A DNA stretch of 64,000 bases from the NCBI GenBank assembly GCA_900472675.1, contig UCJA01000009.1:170549-234548 (forward strand), given 5' to 3'. The notes under the pieces are model-generated. The model was not told the DNA's origin. It did no database searches and saw only the letters and a list, made by a program, of their open reading frames with translations. The stretch is from Hyphomicrobiales bacterium (GTDB lineage: Bacteria; Pseudomonadota; Alphaproteobacteria; Rhizobiales; Rhizobiaceae). The stretch's first letter is position 1; each line of letters opens with the position of its first letter. Of the stretch, positions 20,513 through 28,835 are shown in pieces. A program made the position numbers and the translations under genes.

Positions 20513-23368
20513 TTGACTGAGCAAAGCACTCCCGGCGGCGGAAAGCTGCCTCCAGGCATCGAACCCATTTCCATCATGGAAGAGATGCAGCGGTCCTATC
20601 TCGACTACGCCATGAGCGTTATCGTCAGCCGCGCGCTTCCCGACGTCCGAGATGGATTGAAGCCGGTCCACCGCCGCATCCTCTTCGGCATGAACGAGCT
20701 TGGCCTCGACTGGAACAAAAAATACGTCAAGAGCGCCCGTGTAACCGGTGACGTGATGGGTAAATACCATCCGCACGGCGACTCCGCGATCTATGATGCG
20801 TTGGCTCGCATGGCGCAGGACTGGTCTTTGCGCATGCCGCTGATCGACGGTCAGGGCAATTTCGGATCGATCGACGGCGATCCGCCGGCAGCCCAGCGTT
20901 ACACTGAGTGCCGCCTGGAAAAAGTCGCCCATGCGCTGCTGGACGACCTCGACAAGGAAACTGTCGATTTCCGCGACAACTACGACGGCACCATGTCGGA
21001 ACCGGTCGTCGTTCCCGCCAAGTTCCCCAACCTCCTGGTCAACGGCGCCGGCGGTATTGCCGTCGGCATGGCGACCAATATTCCGCCGCACAACCTGGTC
21101 GAAGTCATCAACGGCTGCATCGCGATGCTGGACAATCCAGACATCGATCTGACGGAACTGATGGAGATCATCCCGGGACCGGACTTCCCGACGGGCGCCC
21201 TGATCCTCGGTCGCGCCGGCATCCGCCAGGCCTACGAGACGGGCCGCGGTTCCGTCATGATGCGCGGCCGCGCTATCATCGAGCCGATGCGCGGCGATCG
21301 CGAGCACATCATCATCACCGAAGTTCCCTACCAGGTGAACAAGGCGTCGATGGTGGAGAAGATCGGCGAGCTCGTGCGCGAAAAGCGCATCGAGGGCATT
21401 TCCGATCTACGCGACGAATCCGACCGCCAGGGCTACCGCGTCGTGGTGGAGCTGAAGCGCGATGCCAATGCCGACGTCATCCTCAACCAGCTCTACCGCT
21501 ACACACCGCTGCAGACCTCCTTCGGCTGCAACATGGTGGCGCTCAACGGTGGCAAGCCGGAACAGTTGACCCTGATCGACATGCTGAAGGCCTTCGTGAC
21601 CTTCCGCGAGGAGGTCGTTAGCCGGCGCACGAAGTATCTTCTGCGCAAGGCCCGTGACCGCGCCCATGTGCTGGTCGGTCTCGCCATCGCCGTTGCCAAT
21701 ATCGACGAAATCATTCGCCTGATCCGCAATGCGCCCGATCCGCAGACTGCACGCGAACAGTTGATGACACGCCGCTGGCCTGCGTCGGACGTGGAATCGC
21801 TGATCCGGCTGATCGATGACCCGCGTCACCGGATCAACGAGGACCTCACCTACAATCTCTCGGAAGAACAGGCGAGGGCGATCCTTGAGCTGCGTCTGGC
21901 CCGCCTGACGGCGCTTGGCCGCGAAGAAATTGACGGCGAACTGAACAAGATCGGCGCCGAGATCAGCGATTACCTCGATATCCTGTCGTCGCGCGTGCGG
22001 ATCCAGCAGATCGTCAAGGACGAACTCATTGCCGTGCGTGACGAATTCGGAACGCCGCGCCGCACCGAGATCCTCGCCGGCGGCCTCGAGATGGACGATG
22101 AGGATCTCATCGCCCGTGAAGACATGGTCGTTACCGTTTCGCATCTTGGCTACATCAAGCGTGTCCCGCTTGTTACTTATCGGGCGCAGCGCCGCGGCGG
22201 CAAGGGCCGCTCCGGCATGGCCACGCGCGACGAGGATTTCGTCAACCGCCTGTTTGTCGCCAACACCCATACGCCGGTGCTGTTCTTCTCCTCGCGCGGC
22301 ATCGTCTACAAGGAAAAGGTCTGGCGCCTGCCGATCGGCACGCCGCAGTCGCGCGGCAAAGCCTTGATCAACATGCTGCCACTCGAAAAGGGCGAGCGGA
22401 TCACCACGATCATGCCGCTGCCCGAGGACGAGACGAGCTGGGAAAACCTCGACGTCATGTTCTCGACGACGAGAGGCACCGTGCGCCGCAACAAGCTGTC
22501 GGATTTCATCCAGGTGAACCGGAACGGCAAGATTGCCATGAAGCTTGAGGAAGAGGGCGACGAAATCCTCTCCGTCGAAACCTGCCAGCCGCCGAATGCC
22601 GATCTCGACCTGCAGGGCGACGACGTCCTGCTGACGACGGCGCTCGGTCAGGCGATCCGCTTCCCGGTCGATGACGTCCGCGTGTTTGCCGGCCGCAACT
22701 CCATCGGTGTGCGCGGTATCACCCTTGCGGATGGCGATCGTCTGATTTCGATGACCATCCTCGGACATGTGGATGCCGAGCCCTGGGAGCGTGCCGCCTA
22801 CCTGAAGCGTTCGGCGGCAGACCGTCGGGCCGAAGGCGTTGACGAAGACGATATTGCCCTGGTGGGTGAAGAAGTGGTCGAGGAAGGCCAGCTTCCGGAC
22901 GAACGCTACGAGGAGTTGAAGACGCGCGAGCAGTTCGTTCTGACGGTGTCCGAAAAGGGCTATGGCAAGCGGTCTTCGTCCTACGACTTCCGCACCTCCG
23001 GGCGTGGCGGCAAGGGCATTCGGGCAACCGACACGTCGAAGACGGCAGAAATAGGCGAACTGGTTGCAGCTTTCCCGATCGACGAGAAGGACCAGATCAT
23101 GCTCGTCTCCAATGGCGGCGTCCTTATCCGGGTCCCGGTCGGCGGCATCCGTATCGCCAGCCGCGCTACAAAGGGGGTCACCATCTTCTCGACCGCCAAG
23201 GATGAGAAGGTTGTCTCCGTGGAACGCATCAGCGAACCGGAAGAGGAAGAGGCCGGAGAAATCCTCGCTGACGCGCCCTCGGTGGAGGCCGGTGACGCTG
23301 GCGCTGCTCCGGACGAAGGTCAGGCCCCCGACGGAGACGCGGCATCAGACGAGGGGGCGTCGGAGTAA
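20513..23368 (+). CDS. gyrA: DNA gyrase subunit A
   Basis: Breakage-reunion subunit of gyrase, which introduces negative supercoils. The 951-aa protein contains the active-site tyrosine at Tyr131 in [10 protein letters not shown], the quinolone region [12 protein letters not shown] with Ser91 and Asp95 (the drug-sensitive residues, matching E. coli Ser83/Asp87), and a C-terminal beta-pinwheel with the GyrA box QRRGGKG (about residue 560) and the later related motif [14 protein letters not shown]. The tail (~910-951) is acidic and Ala/Glu/Asp-rich, as in other rhizobia. The start codon is TTG at 20513, giving [20 protein letters not shown]; no in-frame ATG lies nearby. A bidirectional terminator follows. 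Confidence 0.98.
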   Translation: MTEQSTPGGGKLPPGIEPISIMEEMQRSYLDYAMSVIVSRALPDVRDGLKPVHRRILFGMNELGLDWNKKYVKSARVTGDVMGKYHPHGDSAIYDALARMAQDWSLRMPLIDGQGNFGSIDGDPPAAQRYTECRLEKVAHALLDDLDKETVDFRDNYDGTMSEPVVVPAKFPNLLVNGAGGIAVGMATNIPPHNLVEVINGCIAMLDNPDIDLTELMEIIPGPDFPTGALILGRAGIRQAYETGRGSVMMRGRAIIEPMRGDREHIIITEVPYQVNKASMVEKIGELVREKRIEGISDLRDESDRQGYRVVVELKRDANADVILNQLYRYTPLQTSFGCNMVALNGGKPEQLTLIDMLKAFVTFREEVVSRRTKYLLRKARDRAHVLVGLAIAVANIDEIIRLIRNAPDPQTAREQLMTRRWPASDVESLIRLIDDPRHRINEDLTYNLSEEQARAILELRLARLTALGREEIDGELNKIGAEISDYLDILSSRVRIQQIVKDELIAVRDEFGTPRRTEILAGGLEMDDEDLIAREDMVVTVSHLGYIKRVPLVTYRAQRRGGKGRSGMATRDEDFVNRLFVANTHTPVLFFSSRGIVYKEKVWRLPIGTPQSRGKALINMLPLEKGERITTIMPLPEDETSWENLDVMFSTTRGTVRRNKLSDFIQVNRNGKIAMKLEEEGDEILSVETCQPPNADLDLQGDDVLLTTALGQAIRFPVDDVRVFAGRNSIGVRGITLADGDRLISMTILGHVDAEPWERAAYLKRSAADRRAEGVDEDDIALVGEEVVEEGQLPDERYEELKTREQFVLTVSEKGYGKRSSSYDFRTSGRGGKGIRATDTSKTAEIGELVAAFPIDEKDQIMLVSNGGVLIRVPVGGIRIASRATKGVTIFSTAKDEKVVSVERISEPEEEEAGEILADAPSVEAGDAGAAPDEGQAPDGDAASDEGASE

Positions 23369-23406
23369 TCCGCGCCTCTCGGCCTACCGGGCAACAAAAA
23401 CGCAAA

Positions 23407-23441
23407 GAAAAAGCCGGGGGACATGTCCTCCGGCTTTTTTC
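23407..23441. terminator. Bidirectional terminator after gyrA
   Basis: AAAGCCGG(G) ... (T)CCGGCTTTTTT stem around GGACATGTCC, with an A-rich run on the left and six T on the right. It ends gyrA on the plus strand and can also end the small-protein transcript on the minus strand (stop at 23476). Confidence 0.85.
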
Positions 23442-23475
23442 GTCCAGTCCCGTCAGGCGGGACGGATAACAGTCT

Positions 23476-23610
23476 TCAGAAGGCGCTATAGCGGCGGGCG
23501 AACTCTTCCATGTCTTCGCGTTCACGGCGAAGCTCTGAAATGGTGGAAACCACGGATGCCACGAACATGGTGCTGATAAGACCAGCAAGTACAGTCAACG
23601 TTACGAACAT
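23476..23610 (-). CDS. Small membrane protein, 44 aa, unknown function
   Basis: Not recognised. An open frame of 44 codons begins at ATG 23610 (MFVTLTVLAGLISTMFVASV) with AAGGA placed 5-9 bases upstream. Residues 2-22 form one TM helix, followed by a charged helix SELRREREDMEEFARR and the end YSAF. The charge pattern suggests a periplasmic or very short N-terminus and a cytoplasmic charged tail. It lies 28 bases downstream of the 59-aa gene on the same strand and 35 bases before the shared gyrA terminator, so the two look like a bicistronic unit. Good ribosome binding site, hydrophobic-then-charged order and operon layout argue that it is real. Confidence 0.6.
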   Translation of the reverse strand: MFVTLTVLAGLISTMFVASVVSTISELRREREDMEEFARRYSAF

Positions 23611-23638
23611 GGTCATCCTTTCAGCCCATGAGCCCGCC

Positions 23639-23818
23639 CTAGTAGTAGGAAAGATCGCTGTAGCGACCAGATACCTGCGGGTATTTGAAATCTTCGAAGT
23701 TGGATTTTCCCTGATAGAGGGTCACCGTCGCCGTCAGCATCACAGCAATCATTGCTGTCCATACCAAGTTTATCATGGTGATCTTGTCAGGCCTGACCGT
23801 TTTCCTTCTAGCGATCAT
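23639..23818 (-). CDS. Small single-TM membrane protein, 59 aa, unknown function
   Basis: Not recognised. Starting at ATG 23818 (MIARRKTVRPDKITMINLVW) it has a basic cytoplasmic N-terminus (residues 1-12), one TM helix (~15-34, VWTAMIAVMLTATVTLY) and a polar ~25-residue tail ending YSDLSYY that should face the periplasm by the positive-inside rule. AAGGA lies 9 bases upstream. A longer frame to 23875 exists but its added residues look like untranslated leader. A LexA-type direct repeat (23924-23938) lies about 106 bases upstream. It is followed by the 44-aa gene. Its layout recalls bitopic inner-membrane regulators, but the function is unknown. Confidence 0.62.
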   Translation of the reverse strand: MIARRKTVRPDKITMINLVWTAMIAVMLTATVTLYQGKSNFEDFKYPQVSGRYSDLSYY

Positions 23819-23923
23819 CTCCAAGTATCCTTCTGTTTGCCTGAACGCGAACATGGCGCTCAGGTTCCACCGCATTTTAAAGAGACATTAACTGAACGGC
23901 TCTGAAGCGACCTTGAATGGTCT

Positions 23924-23938
23924 GTTCATCTGGCGTTC
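23924..23938. promoter_or_regulatory. Candidate LexA (SOS) box upstream of the 59-aa gene
   Basis: GTTC-ATCTGGC-GTTC, an exact match to the alphaproteobacterial LexA half-site spacing. About two such matches are expected by chance in 64 kb counting both orientations, so alone it is weak. Its position, upstream of the 59/44-aa pair and at the stop codon of the 33-aa gene, makes it worth testing. No good -35/-10 pair was found next to it. Confidence 0.4.
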
Positions 23939-24038
23939 AGATTCCAGCCATGTCATCGTCGATAGAGTTGACGAGATAGATGATGGCATCCAGCAGAAGT
24001 GCTCCAAAAACAGCAACGACGATCAGCAGGGCCAGCAT
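23937..24038 (-). CDS. Very small hydrophobic protein, 33 aa, unknown function
   Basis: Not recognised. Frame MLALLIVVAVFGALLLDAII then YLVNSIDDDMAGI, almost entirely one TM helix with an acidic C-terminus. A strong Shine-Dalgarno, GAGGAG, sits 9 bases before the ATG at 24038. The same frame is open further upstream (ATG at 24131 would give 64 aa, 24221 gives 94 aa), but those starts lack as good a site. It lies upstream of the 59/44-aa pair on the same strand, between gyrA and coaD. Coding status is moderate: supported by the ribosome binding site and hydrophobic pattern only. Confidence 0.45.
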   Translation of the reverse strand: MLALLIVVAVFGALLLDAIIYLVNSIDDDMAGI

Positions 24039-24233
24039 CTGTTCAGTCTCCTCGTCGAAAGCACGTTCGCTCCCGTCACAATGATCATTTGAACACGCGG
24101 CAGCTGAAACAGCCTTGAACAGATCATTCATTCCGGGTTCACGCCGCAACGCACGGCGAACGGGGCCGCAGCGCTTGCAGGCCGGCCCGGACCGTGACAA
24201 AAGGCGAGAAATCCGATCCACGCTGGCCCGCGC

Positions 24234-24728
24234 ATGACCACAGCTTTCTATCCCGGTTCATTCGATCCCATGACGCGAGGTCATCTGGACGTGCTTGTCC
24301 AGGCGCTGGCCGTAGCAACGACCGTGATCGTCGGGATCGGCGTTCACCCGGGCAAGACGCCAATGTTCAGCTTCGACGAGCGCGCGGATATGATCCGCGC
24401 CTCGCTCACTGAGGCGCTGCCGGAGAAGGCGGGCGCCGTCTCCGTGGTGGCCTTCGACAGGCTGGTGGTCGATGCAGCGCGTGGCAACAGTGCCAGCCTC
24501 TTGATCCGCGGACTCCGGGACGGGACGGACCTCGATTACGAGATGCAGATGGCCGGCATGAACAGGCAGATGGCACCGGATATTCAGACGGTGTTTCTTC
24601 CCGCAGGCTCCGCGTCGCGGCCTATTACAGCCACATTGGTCCGGCAGATCGCTTCAATGGGCGGCGATGTCAGTGCCTTTGTCCCGGCGGCAGTCCTCCA
24701 GGCGCTGACCGCCAAGCTCACACGCTGA
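24234..24728 (+). CDS. coaD: Phosphopantetheine adenylyltransferase
   Basis: Penultimate step of coenzyme A synthesis: ATP + 4'-phosphopantetheine to dephospho-CoA. The 164-aa protein has the nucleotidyltransferase start [19 protein letters not shown] with the (T/H)xGH-type motif TRGH, the [19 protein letters not shown] phosphopantetheine region, and [10 protein letters not shown] corresponding to the ISSTxVR motif. Length is typical. It is followed after 28 bases by the first cyclophilin. The ribosome binding site is weak. The 200 bases before it are occupied by the minus-strand tiny ORFs. Confidence 0.96.
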   Translation: MTTAFYPGSFDPMTRGHLDVLVQALAVATTVIVGIGVHPGKTPMFSFDERADMIRASLTEALPEKAGAVSVVAFDRLVVDAARGNSASLLIRGLRDGTDLDYEMQMAGMNRQMAPDIQTVFLPAGSASRPITATLVRQIASMGGDVSAFVPAAVLQALTAKLTR

Positions 24729-24756
24729 TCATGTCGCGAATCAATGGGAGTTATTT

Positions 24757-25329
24757 ATGAGACTGCTTCGTCTAGCCTTTGCAGGCATGTTTGCGGTGAC
24801 TGCAATGGCCATGCCGGCCGCTGCCGCCACCGATGATTTCCTGACCGTACAGCTAAAGGACGGCCCGGTCGTCATCCAGCTCATGCCGGAGGTCGCCCCC
24901 AAGCACGTGGCCCAGGTCAAGGCGCTGGCCGCCAAGGGCGCCTACGACAACGTCGTGTTCCACCGGGTCATCAAGGGCTTCATGGCCCAGACCGGCGACG
25001 TGAAGTTCGGCAAGCAGGGGGGCGCAAGCTTCAACCCCGCGCGCGCCGGCACCGGCGGTTCGGATCTGCCCGATCTTCCCGCGGAATTCTCCAAAGTCCC
25101 GTTTGAGCGCGGCACGGTCGGAATGGCGCGCTCGCAGAGCCCCAATTCGGCCAACTCGCAGTTCTTTATCATGTTCGACCAGGGCTCCTTCCTCAACGGC
25201 CAGTACACGGTCATCGGCAAGGTTGTGTCCGGCATGGAAAATGTGGACAAGATCAAGCGCGGCGACGGCGGCAACGGCGAAGTCACGAACCCCGACAAGA
25301 TGGTCAAGGTCTCGGTCGGCAAGAATTAG
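24757..25329 (+). CDS. Cyclophilin-type peptidyl-prolyl isomerase, exported
   Basis: A 190-aa PPIase that catalyses cis/trans isomerisation of proline peptide bonds, predicted periplasmic. Residues 1-22 form a signal peptide (MRLLRLAFAGMFAVTAMAMP, cleavage near AAA-TDD). The cyclophilin core has VVFHRVIKGFMAQTGD and NSANSQFFIMFDQ, with the catalytic Arg in FHRV. GGGAG precedes the ATG by 7 bases. The next gene is a second cyclophilin without a signal peptide, 49 bases downstream, so the cell makes a periplasmic and a cytoplasmic form from adjacent genes. Called PpiA-like from the signal peptide. Confidence 0.92.
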   Translation: MRLLRLAFAGMFAVTAMAMPAAAATDDFLTVQLKDGPVVIQLMPEVAPKHVAQVKALAAKGAYDNVVFHRVIKGFMAQTGDVKFGKQGGASFNPARAGTGGSDLPDLPAEFSKVPFERGTVGMARSQSPNSANSQFFIMFDQGSFLNGQYTVIGKVVSGMENVDKIKRGDGGNGEVTNPDKMVKVSVGKN

Positions 25330-25378
25330 TCAGCAAACTGGCGCAACACCGTCAGGCAGCAACACCAAGGAGAAGAAA

Positions 25379-25879
25379 ATGGCCGAGATCAAGGATCCGG
25401 AAAACACCCTCATCATGGAAACCACCAAGGGCAAGGTCGTGATCGCGCTGATGCCGGATGTGGCACCCGGTCACGTGTCCCGCATCAAGGAACTGGCCCG
25501 CGAAAACGCTTATGACGGCGTGGTCTTCCACCGCGTCATCTCCGGCTTCATGGCCCAGACGGGCGACGTGAAGTTCGGCAAGAAAGGTGGCGGTCTGGAC
25601 CGCGCCGGCATGGGCGGTTCCGACAAGCCCAACCTGAAGGCCGAGTTTTCCACCGTCAAGCATCTGCGCGGCGTGTGCTCCATGGCTCGTTCCAGCGATC
25701 CGAACTCTGCCAACTCGCAGTTCTTCATCTGCTTCGATGATGCGTCCTTCCTGGACAAGCAGTACACTGTCTGGGGCCAGGTCATCGAAGGCATGGAAAA
25801 TGTCGACCTGATCAACAAGGGCGAACCGCCGAAGGATCCCGATTCGATCGTTTCCGTCCGCGTTGCCGCTGACGTCTGA
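25379..25879 (+). CDS. ppiB: Cyclophilin-type peptidyl-prolyl isomerase, cytoplasmic
   Basis: A 166-aa PPIase with no signal peptide (MAEIKDPENTLIMETTKGKV), so cytoplasmic like PpiB. The active-site region VVFHRVISGFMAQTGD and SANSQFFICFDD are intact, and it is clearly paralogous to the exported cyclophilin just upstream. AAGGAG lies ahead of the ATG at 25379; an in-frame-looking longer frame from 25103 overlaps the previous gene and is not used. The gene ends in a strong terminator at 25898-25930, separating it from queA. Confidence 0.94.
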   Translation: MAEIKDPENTLIMETTKGKVVIALMPDVAPGHVSRIKELARENAYDGVVFHRVISGFMAQTGDVKFGKKGGGLDRAGMGGSDKPNLKAEFSTVKHLRGVCSMARSSDPNSANSQFFICFDDASFLDKQYTVWGQVIEGMENVDLINKGEPPKDPDSIVSVRVAADV

Positions 25880-25897
25880 TCTGATTTAAATCGACCG

Positions 25898-25930
25898 ACC
25901 CGCTCCGCCATCTCGTGCGGGGCGGGTTTT
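25898..25930 (+). terminator. Rho-independent terminator after ppiB
   Basis: An 11-base stem ACCCGCTCCGC / GCGGGGCGGGT (one G-U pair in RNA) with an 8-base loop and a T-run (TTTTGCTTATT). It ends only 17 bases before the queA ATG, so the queA promoter must overlap it or queA depends on readthrough. Confidence 0.85.
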
Positions 25931-25947
25931 GCTTATTCAGGATAACC

Positions 25948-27030
25948 ATGCGCGTCGACCTGTTCGATTTCGATCTGCCCGAAGACAACATTGCGCTGCG
26001 GCCCGCCACCCCGCGCGACAGCGCCCGGCTGCTTGTCGTGCGCCCGGACAGCGACCCGCCATTGGCTGATCATCGCGTCTCCGATCTGCCGTCATTCCTG
26101 CGGCCCGGCGACGCGCTTGTCTTCAACGATACCAAGGTTATCCCCGCCCAGCTTGAGGGCTTTCGAAGCCGCGACGGAGCAGGGCTCCAGCCGGTCTCGG
26201 CGACGCTTCACATGCGCATGGCGCCCGATGTCTGGAAGGCCTTCGCAAAGCCCGGCAAGCGGATCAAGGTTGGCGACCGGATCGAGTTCGGTCACAACGG
26301 AGATACCTGCCTGCTGGGCAAGCTTGCAGCTACGGTGGAGGCCAAGGAGGAGGGCGGCGAGGTGACGCTGCGCTTCGATCTTACCGGCCCTGCGCTGGAT
26401 GAAGCCATCATGTCCGTCGGACACATTCCCCTGCCGCCTTACATCGCCGCCAAGCGGCCCGAGGACGCGCAGGATAGCGCGGATTATCAGACCATCTACG
26501 CCCGCGAGGATGGCGCCGTTGCCGCCCCGACCGCGGGCCTGCATTTCACGCCAAGTCTATTTGCGGCCCTGGATGCTGCCGGCATCGAGCGGCACTTCGT
26601 GACCCTGCATGTGGGTGCCGGCACCTTCCTGCCGGTCAAGGCTGACGACACCGCCGATCACAAGATGCACCAGGAAATCGGCCACGTGAGCGCCCAGACC
26701 GCGCAGCGCCTGAATGCCGTGCGGGCGAGGGGCGGGCGGATCGTCTCGGTCGGCACCACCTCGCTGCGGCTGCTCGAAAGTGCTGCAGCCGAGGATGGCT
26801 CGATCATGCCGTGGAGCGGTGCGACAGGCATCTTCATCACGCCCGGTTACCGCTTCAAGGCCGTGGACGTGCTGATGACCAATTTCCATCTGCCGAAATC
26901 AACGCTCTTCATGCTTGTCTCCGCCTTCAGCGGCTTGGAGACCATGAGCAATGCTTACCAGCACGCCATTTCGGACGGATATCGTTTCTACTCCTATGGC
27001 GATTCAAGCCTGCTTTTCCGGAAAGACTGA
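25948..27030 (+). CDS. queA: S-adenosylmethionine:tRNA ribosyltransferase-isomerase
   Basis: QueA transfers and isomerises the ribosyl moiety of SAM onto preQ1 at tRNA position 34, giving epoxyqueuosine. The 360-aa protein begins [20 protein letters not shown], then has [24 protein letters not shown], the [10 protein letters not shown] motif, [10 protein letters not shown] and the C-terminal [17 protein letters not shown]. The start at 25948 follows AGGA in the post-terminator leader; the longer frame from 25915 would begin within the terminator. Its stop overlaps the tgt start by one base (TGATG), so queA-tgt form an operon for successive tRNA modification steps. Confidence 0.97.
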   Translation: MRVDLFDFDLPEDNIALRPATPRDSARLLVVRPDSDPPLADHRVSDLPSFLRPGDALVFNDTKVIPAQLEGFRSRDGAGLQPVSATLHMRMAPDVWKAFAKPGKRIKVGDRIEFGHNGDTCLLGKLAATVEAKEEGGEVTLRFDLTGPALDEAIMSVGHIPLPPYIAAKRPEDAQDSADYQTIYAREDGAVAAPTAGLHFTPSLFAALDAAGIERHFVTLHVGAGTFLPVKADDTADHKMHQEIGHVSAQTAQRLNAVRARGGRIVSVGTTSLRLLESAAAEDGSIMPWSGATGIFITPGYRFKAVDVLMTNFHLPKSTLFMLVSAFSGLETMSNAYQHAISDGYRFYSYGDSSLLFRKD

Positions 27031-28160
27031 TGACGGAAACCTTTCAATTCACCCTCAAGGCCACAGATGGCAAGGCTCGCCTCGGTGAAGTCTCCATGCC
27101 GCGTGGCACGATCCGCACGCCGGCCTTCATGCCGGTCGGCACGGTAGGCACGGTCAAGGCTATGTATCTGGACCAGGTCCGGGAGACGGGCGCCGACATC
27201 ATCCTTGGCAATACCTATCACCTGATGCTGCGCCCCGGCGCTGAGCGCGTGGCAAGGCTGGGCGGCCTGCACAACCTCATCCGCTGGCAGCATCCGATCC
27301 TGACCGACAGCGGTGGCTTCCAGGTCATGTCGCTGTCCGGGCTCCGCAAGCTCGACGAACAGGGCGTTACCTTCAAGAGCCACATCGACGGCAGCCTTCA
27401 CCACATGTCGCCGGAGCGCTCGATCGAGATCCAGGGGCTGCTCGGCTCTGACATCCAGATGCAGCTCGATGAATGCGTGGCGCTGCCGGCCGAGCCCCGG
27501 GAAATCGAGCGTGCCATGGAGCTGTCGCTGCGCTGGGCGGAGCGTTGTCGCGTCGCCTTTGGCGAGCAGCCGGGCAAGGCCATGTTCGGCATCGTTCAGG
27601 GCGGCGACCAGCCTGATCTGCGCATCCGGTCGGCCGAGGGCCTGCGGGCGCTCGACCTCAAGGGCTATGCCGTCGGCGGCCTGGCCGTCGGAGAGCCGCA
27701 GGATGTCATGCTGAAGATGCTGGAGGAGACGCTTCCGGTCCTGCCGACGGAAAAGCCGCGCTATCTGATGGGCGTCGGAACGCCGGACGACATCCTGAAG
27801 TCCGTATCCCGCGGTATCGACATGTTCGATTGCGTGATGCCCACCCGCGCTGGCCGGCATGGCCTGGCCTTCACCCGACGCGGCAAGGTCAACCTACGCA
27901 ACGCGCGCCATGCGGAAGATCTTCGGCCGCTGGACGAGGAATCGGATTGCCCGGCGGCTCGCGATTATTCACGCGCCTATCTGCACCATCTGATCCGCGC
28001 CGACGAGGCGCTGGGCGGCATGCTGCTGACCTGGAACAACCTCAGCTACTACCAGGATCTGATGAAGGGTATCCGCGAAGCGATTGCTGAGGGCCGCTTC
28101 GAGGACTTTTATGCTGAGACGCGCGAGACCTGGGCGCGCGGCGATATCGACCGGATTTGA
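27030..28160 (+). CDS. tgt: Queuine/preQ1 tRNA-guanine transglycosylase, zinc site degenerate
   Basis: Exchanges guanine 34 for preQ1 in tRNAs with GUN anticodons. The 376-aa protein keeps the catalytic elements: Asp93 in [16 protein letters not shown] (187-192) and Asp267 in [15 protein letters not shown]. The zinc site of E. coli Tgt (CxCxxC plus His, Cys302/304/307 and His333) is largely lost: here the aligned positions are Ser305, Cys307, Ala310 and Asn336, so only one ligand remains (codons 27942-28037). The surrounding fold residues [11 protein letters not shown] are conserved, so this is not a frameshift. I recall similar zinc-less Tgt in other rhizobia. The start overlaps the queA stop. 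Confidence 0.96.
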   Translation: MTETFQFTLKATDGKARLGEVSMPRGTIRTPAFMPVGTVGTVKAMYLDQVRETGADIILGNTYHLMLRPGAERVARLGGLHNLIRWQHPILTDSGGFQVMSLSGLRKLDEQGVTFKSHIDGSLHHMSPERSIEIQGLLGSDIQMQLDECVALPAEPREIERAMELSLRWAERCRVAFGEQPGKAMFGIVQGGDQPDLRIRSAEGLRALDLKGYAVGGLAVGEPQDVMLKMLEETLPVLPTEKPRYLMGVGTPDDILKSVSRGIDMFDCVMPTRAGRHGLAFTRRGKVNLRNARHAEDLRPLDEESDCPAARDYSRAYLHHLIRADEALGGMLLTWNNLSYYQDLMKGIREAIAEGRFEDFYAETRETWARGDIDRI

Positions 28161-28190
28161 GCAGCAACCCGACGGTTCAGACGGCGAGGG

Positions 28191-28616
28191 CTAAATGCCC
28201 TGGCTTGCCGTGTTGCGGATCATGCGCACCCCGTTCACCTTGTAGCTGCCGTCATCCATCAGCCGCATCTCGTAGATGGCCATCCAGTCGGCGCCCGCCT
28301 TGGAACTGACGAGCACCTCCTGCAGCACGGCTTCGCCACCGCCGATCAGTTTGGACCGGCCGAAGGCATAGGTGCCGGCACGATAGACCGGCTCGTATTC
28401 CTTCCGGACCATGGCGAGAAAAATGCCCTTGTCGGGGTATAGGCTGCGGATTGCCGGTGAGGCGAGGGCATAAGCGGTGTCGGCGTCGCCACGGGTGAGA
28501 GCCGTGATCTGGCTCGCAATCACCGCCTTGGCCGCCTCAACCGGATCCTGCGCCTGCACGCCGAAAAACGGAAGGAACAGGAGACAGAGTACAAGGGCAG
28601 CGTACCGAACCAGCAT
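28191..28616 (-). CDS. DUF4864 domain secreted protein
   Basis: A 141-aa protein with an N-terminal signal peptide (MLVRYAALVLCLLFLPFFGV, cleavage near VQAQD) and a DUF4864-type domain: a helix AKAVIASQITALTRGDADTAYALASP followed by a cystatin/NTF2-like beta region ending in DGSYKVNGVRMI. The family is found mostly in alphaproteobacteria and its function is unknown. The ATG at 28616 follows GGAG by 8 bases; the open frame continues 60 codons upstream but without signal-peptide logic. It is convergent with tgt and divergent from the MFS gene, and probably monocistronic. Confidence 0.8.
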   Translation of the reverse strand: MLVRYAALVLCLLFLPFFGVQAQDPVEAAKAVIASQITALTRGDADTAYALASPAIRSLYPDKGIFLAMVRKEYEPVYRAGTYAFGRSKLIGGGEAVLQEVLVSSKAGADWMAIYEMRLMDDGSYKVNGVRMIRNTASQGI

Positions 28617-28835
28617 GGACGTGTCTCCGGATGGGATAGGCAAAGGCAAGCGTATGTCCGCTGCCGAAAGCAAGGATACAGCAAAATCGGCTGGTCTGGC
28701 AGTCTCTACCTGACGGCTCGATTGGACAGGCGCGAACCCCGGGTTAGTCCGCCGCCGGACGAGGCTTCGCTTGCTCCGCATCGCTGGCGCTGGCACCTAT
28801 GATGGATTGCCCCGAATCGCGGACCATTCCCTTTC

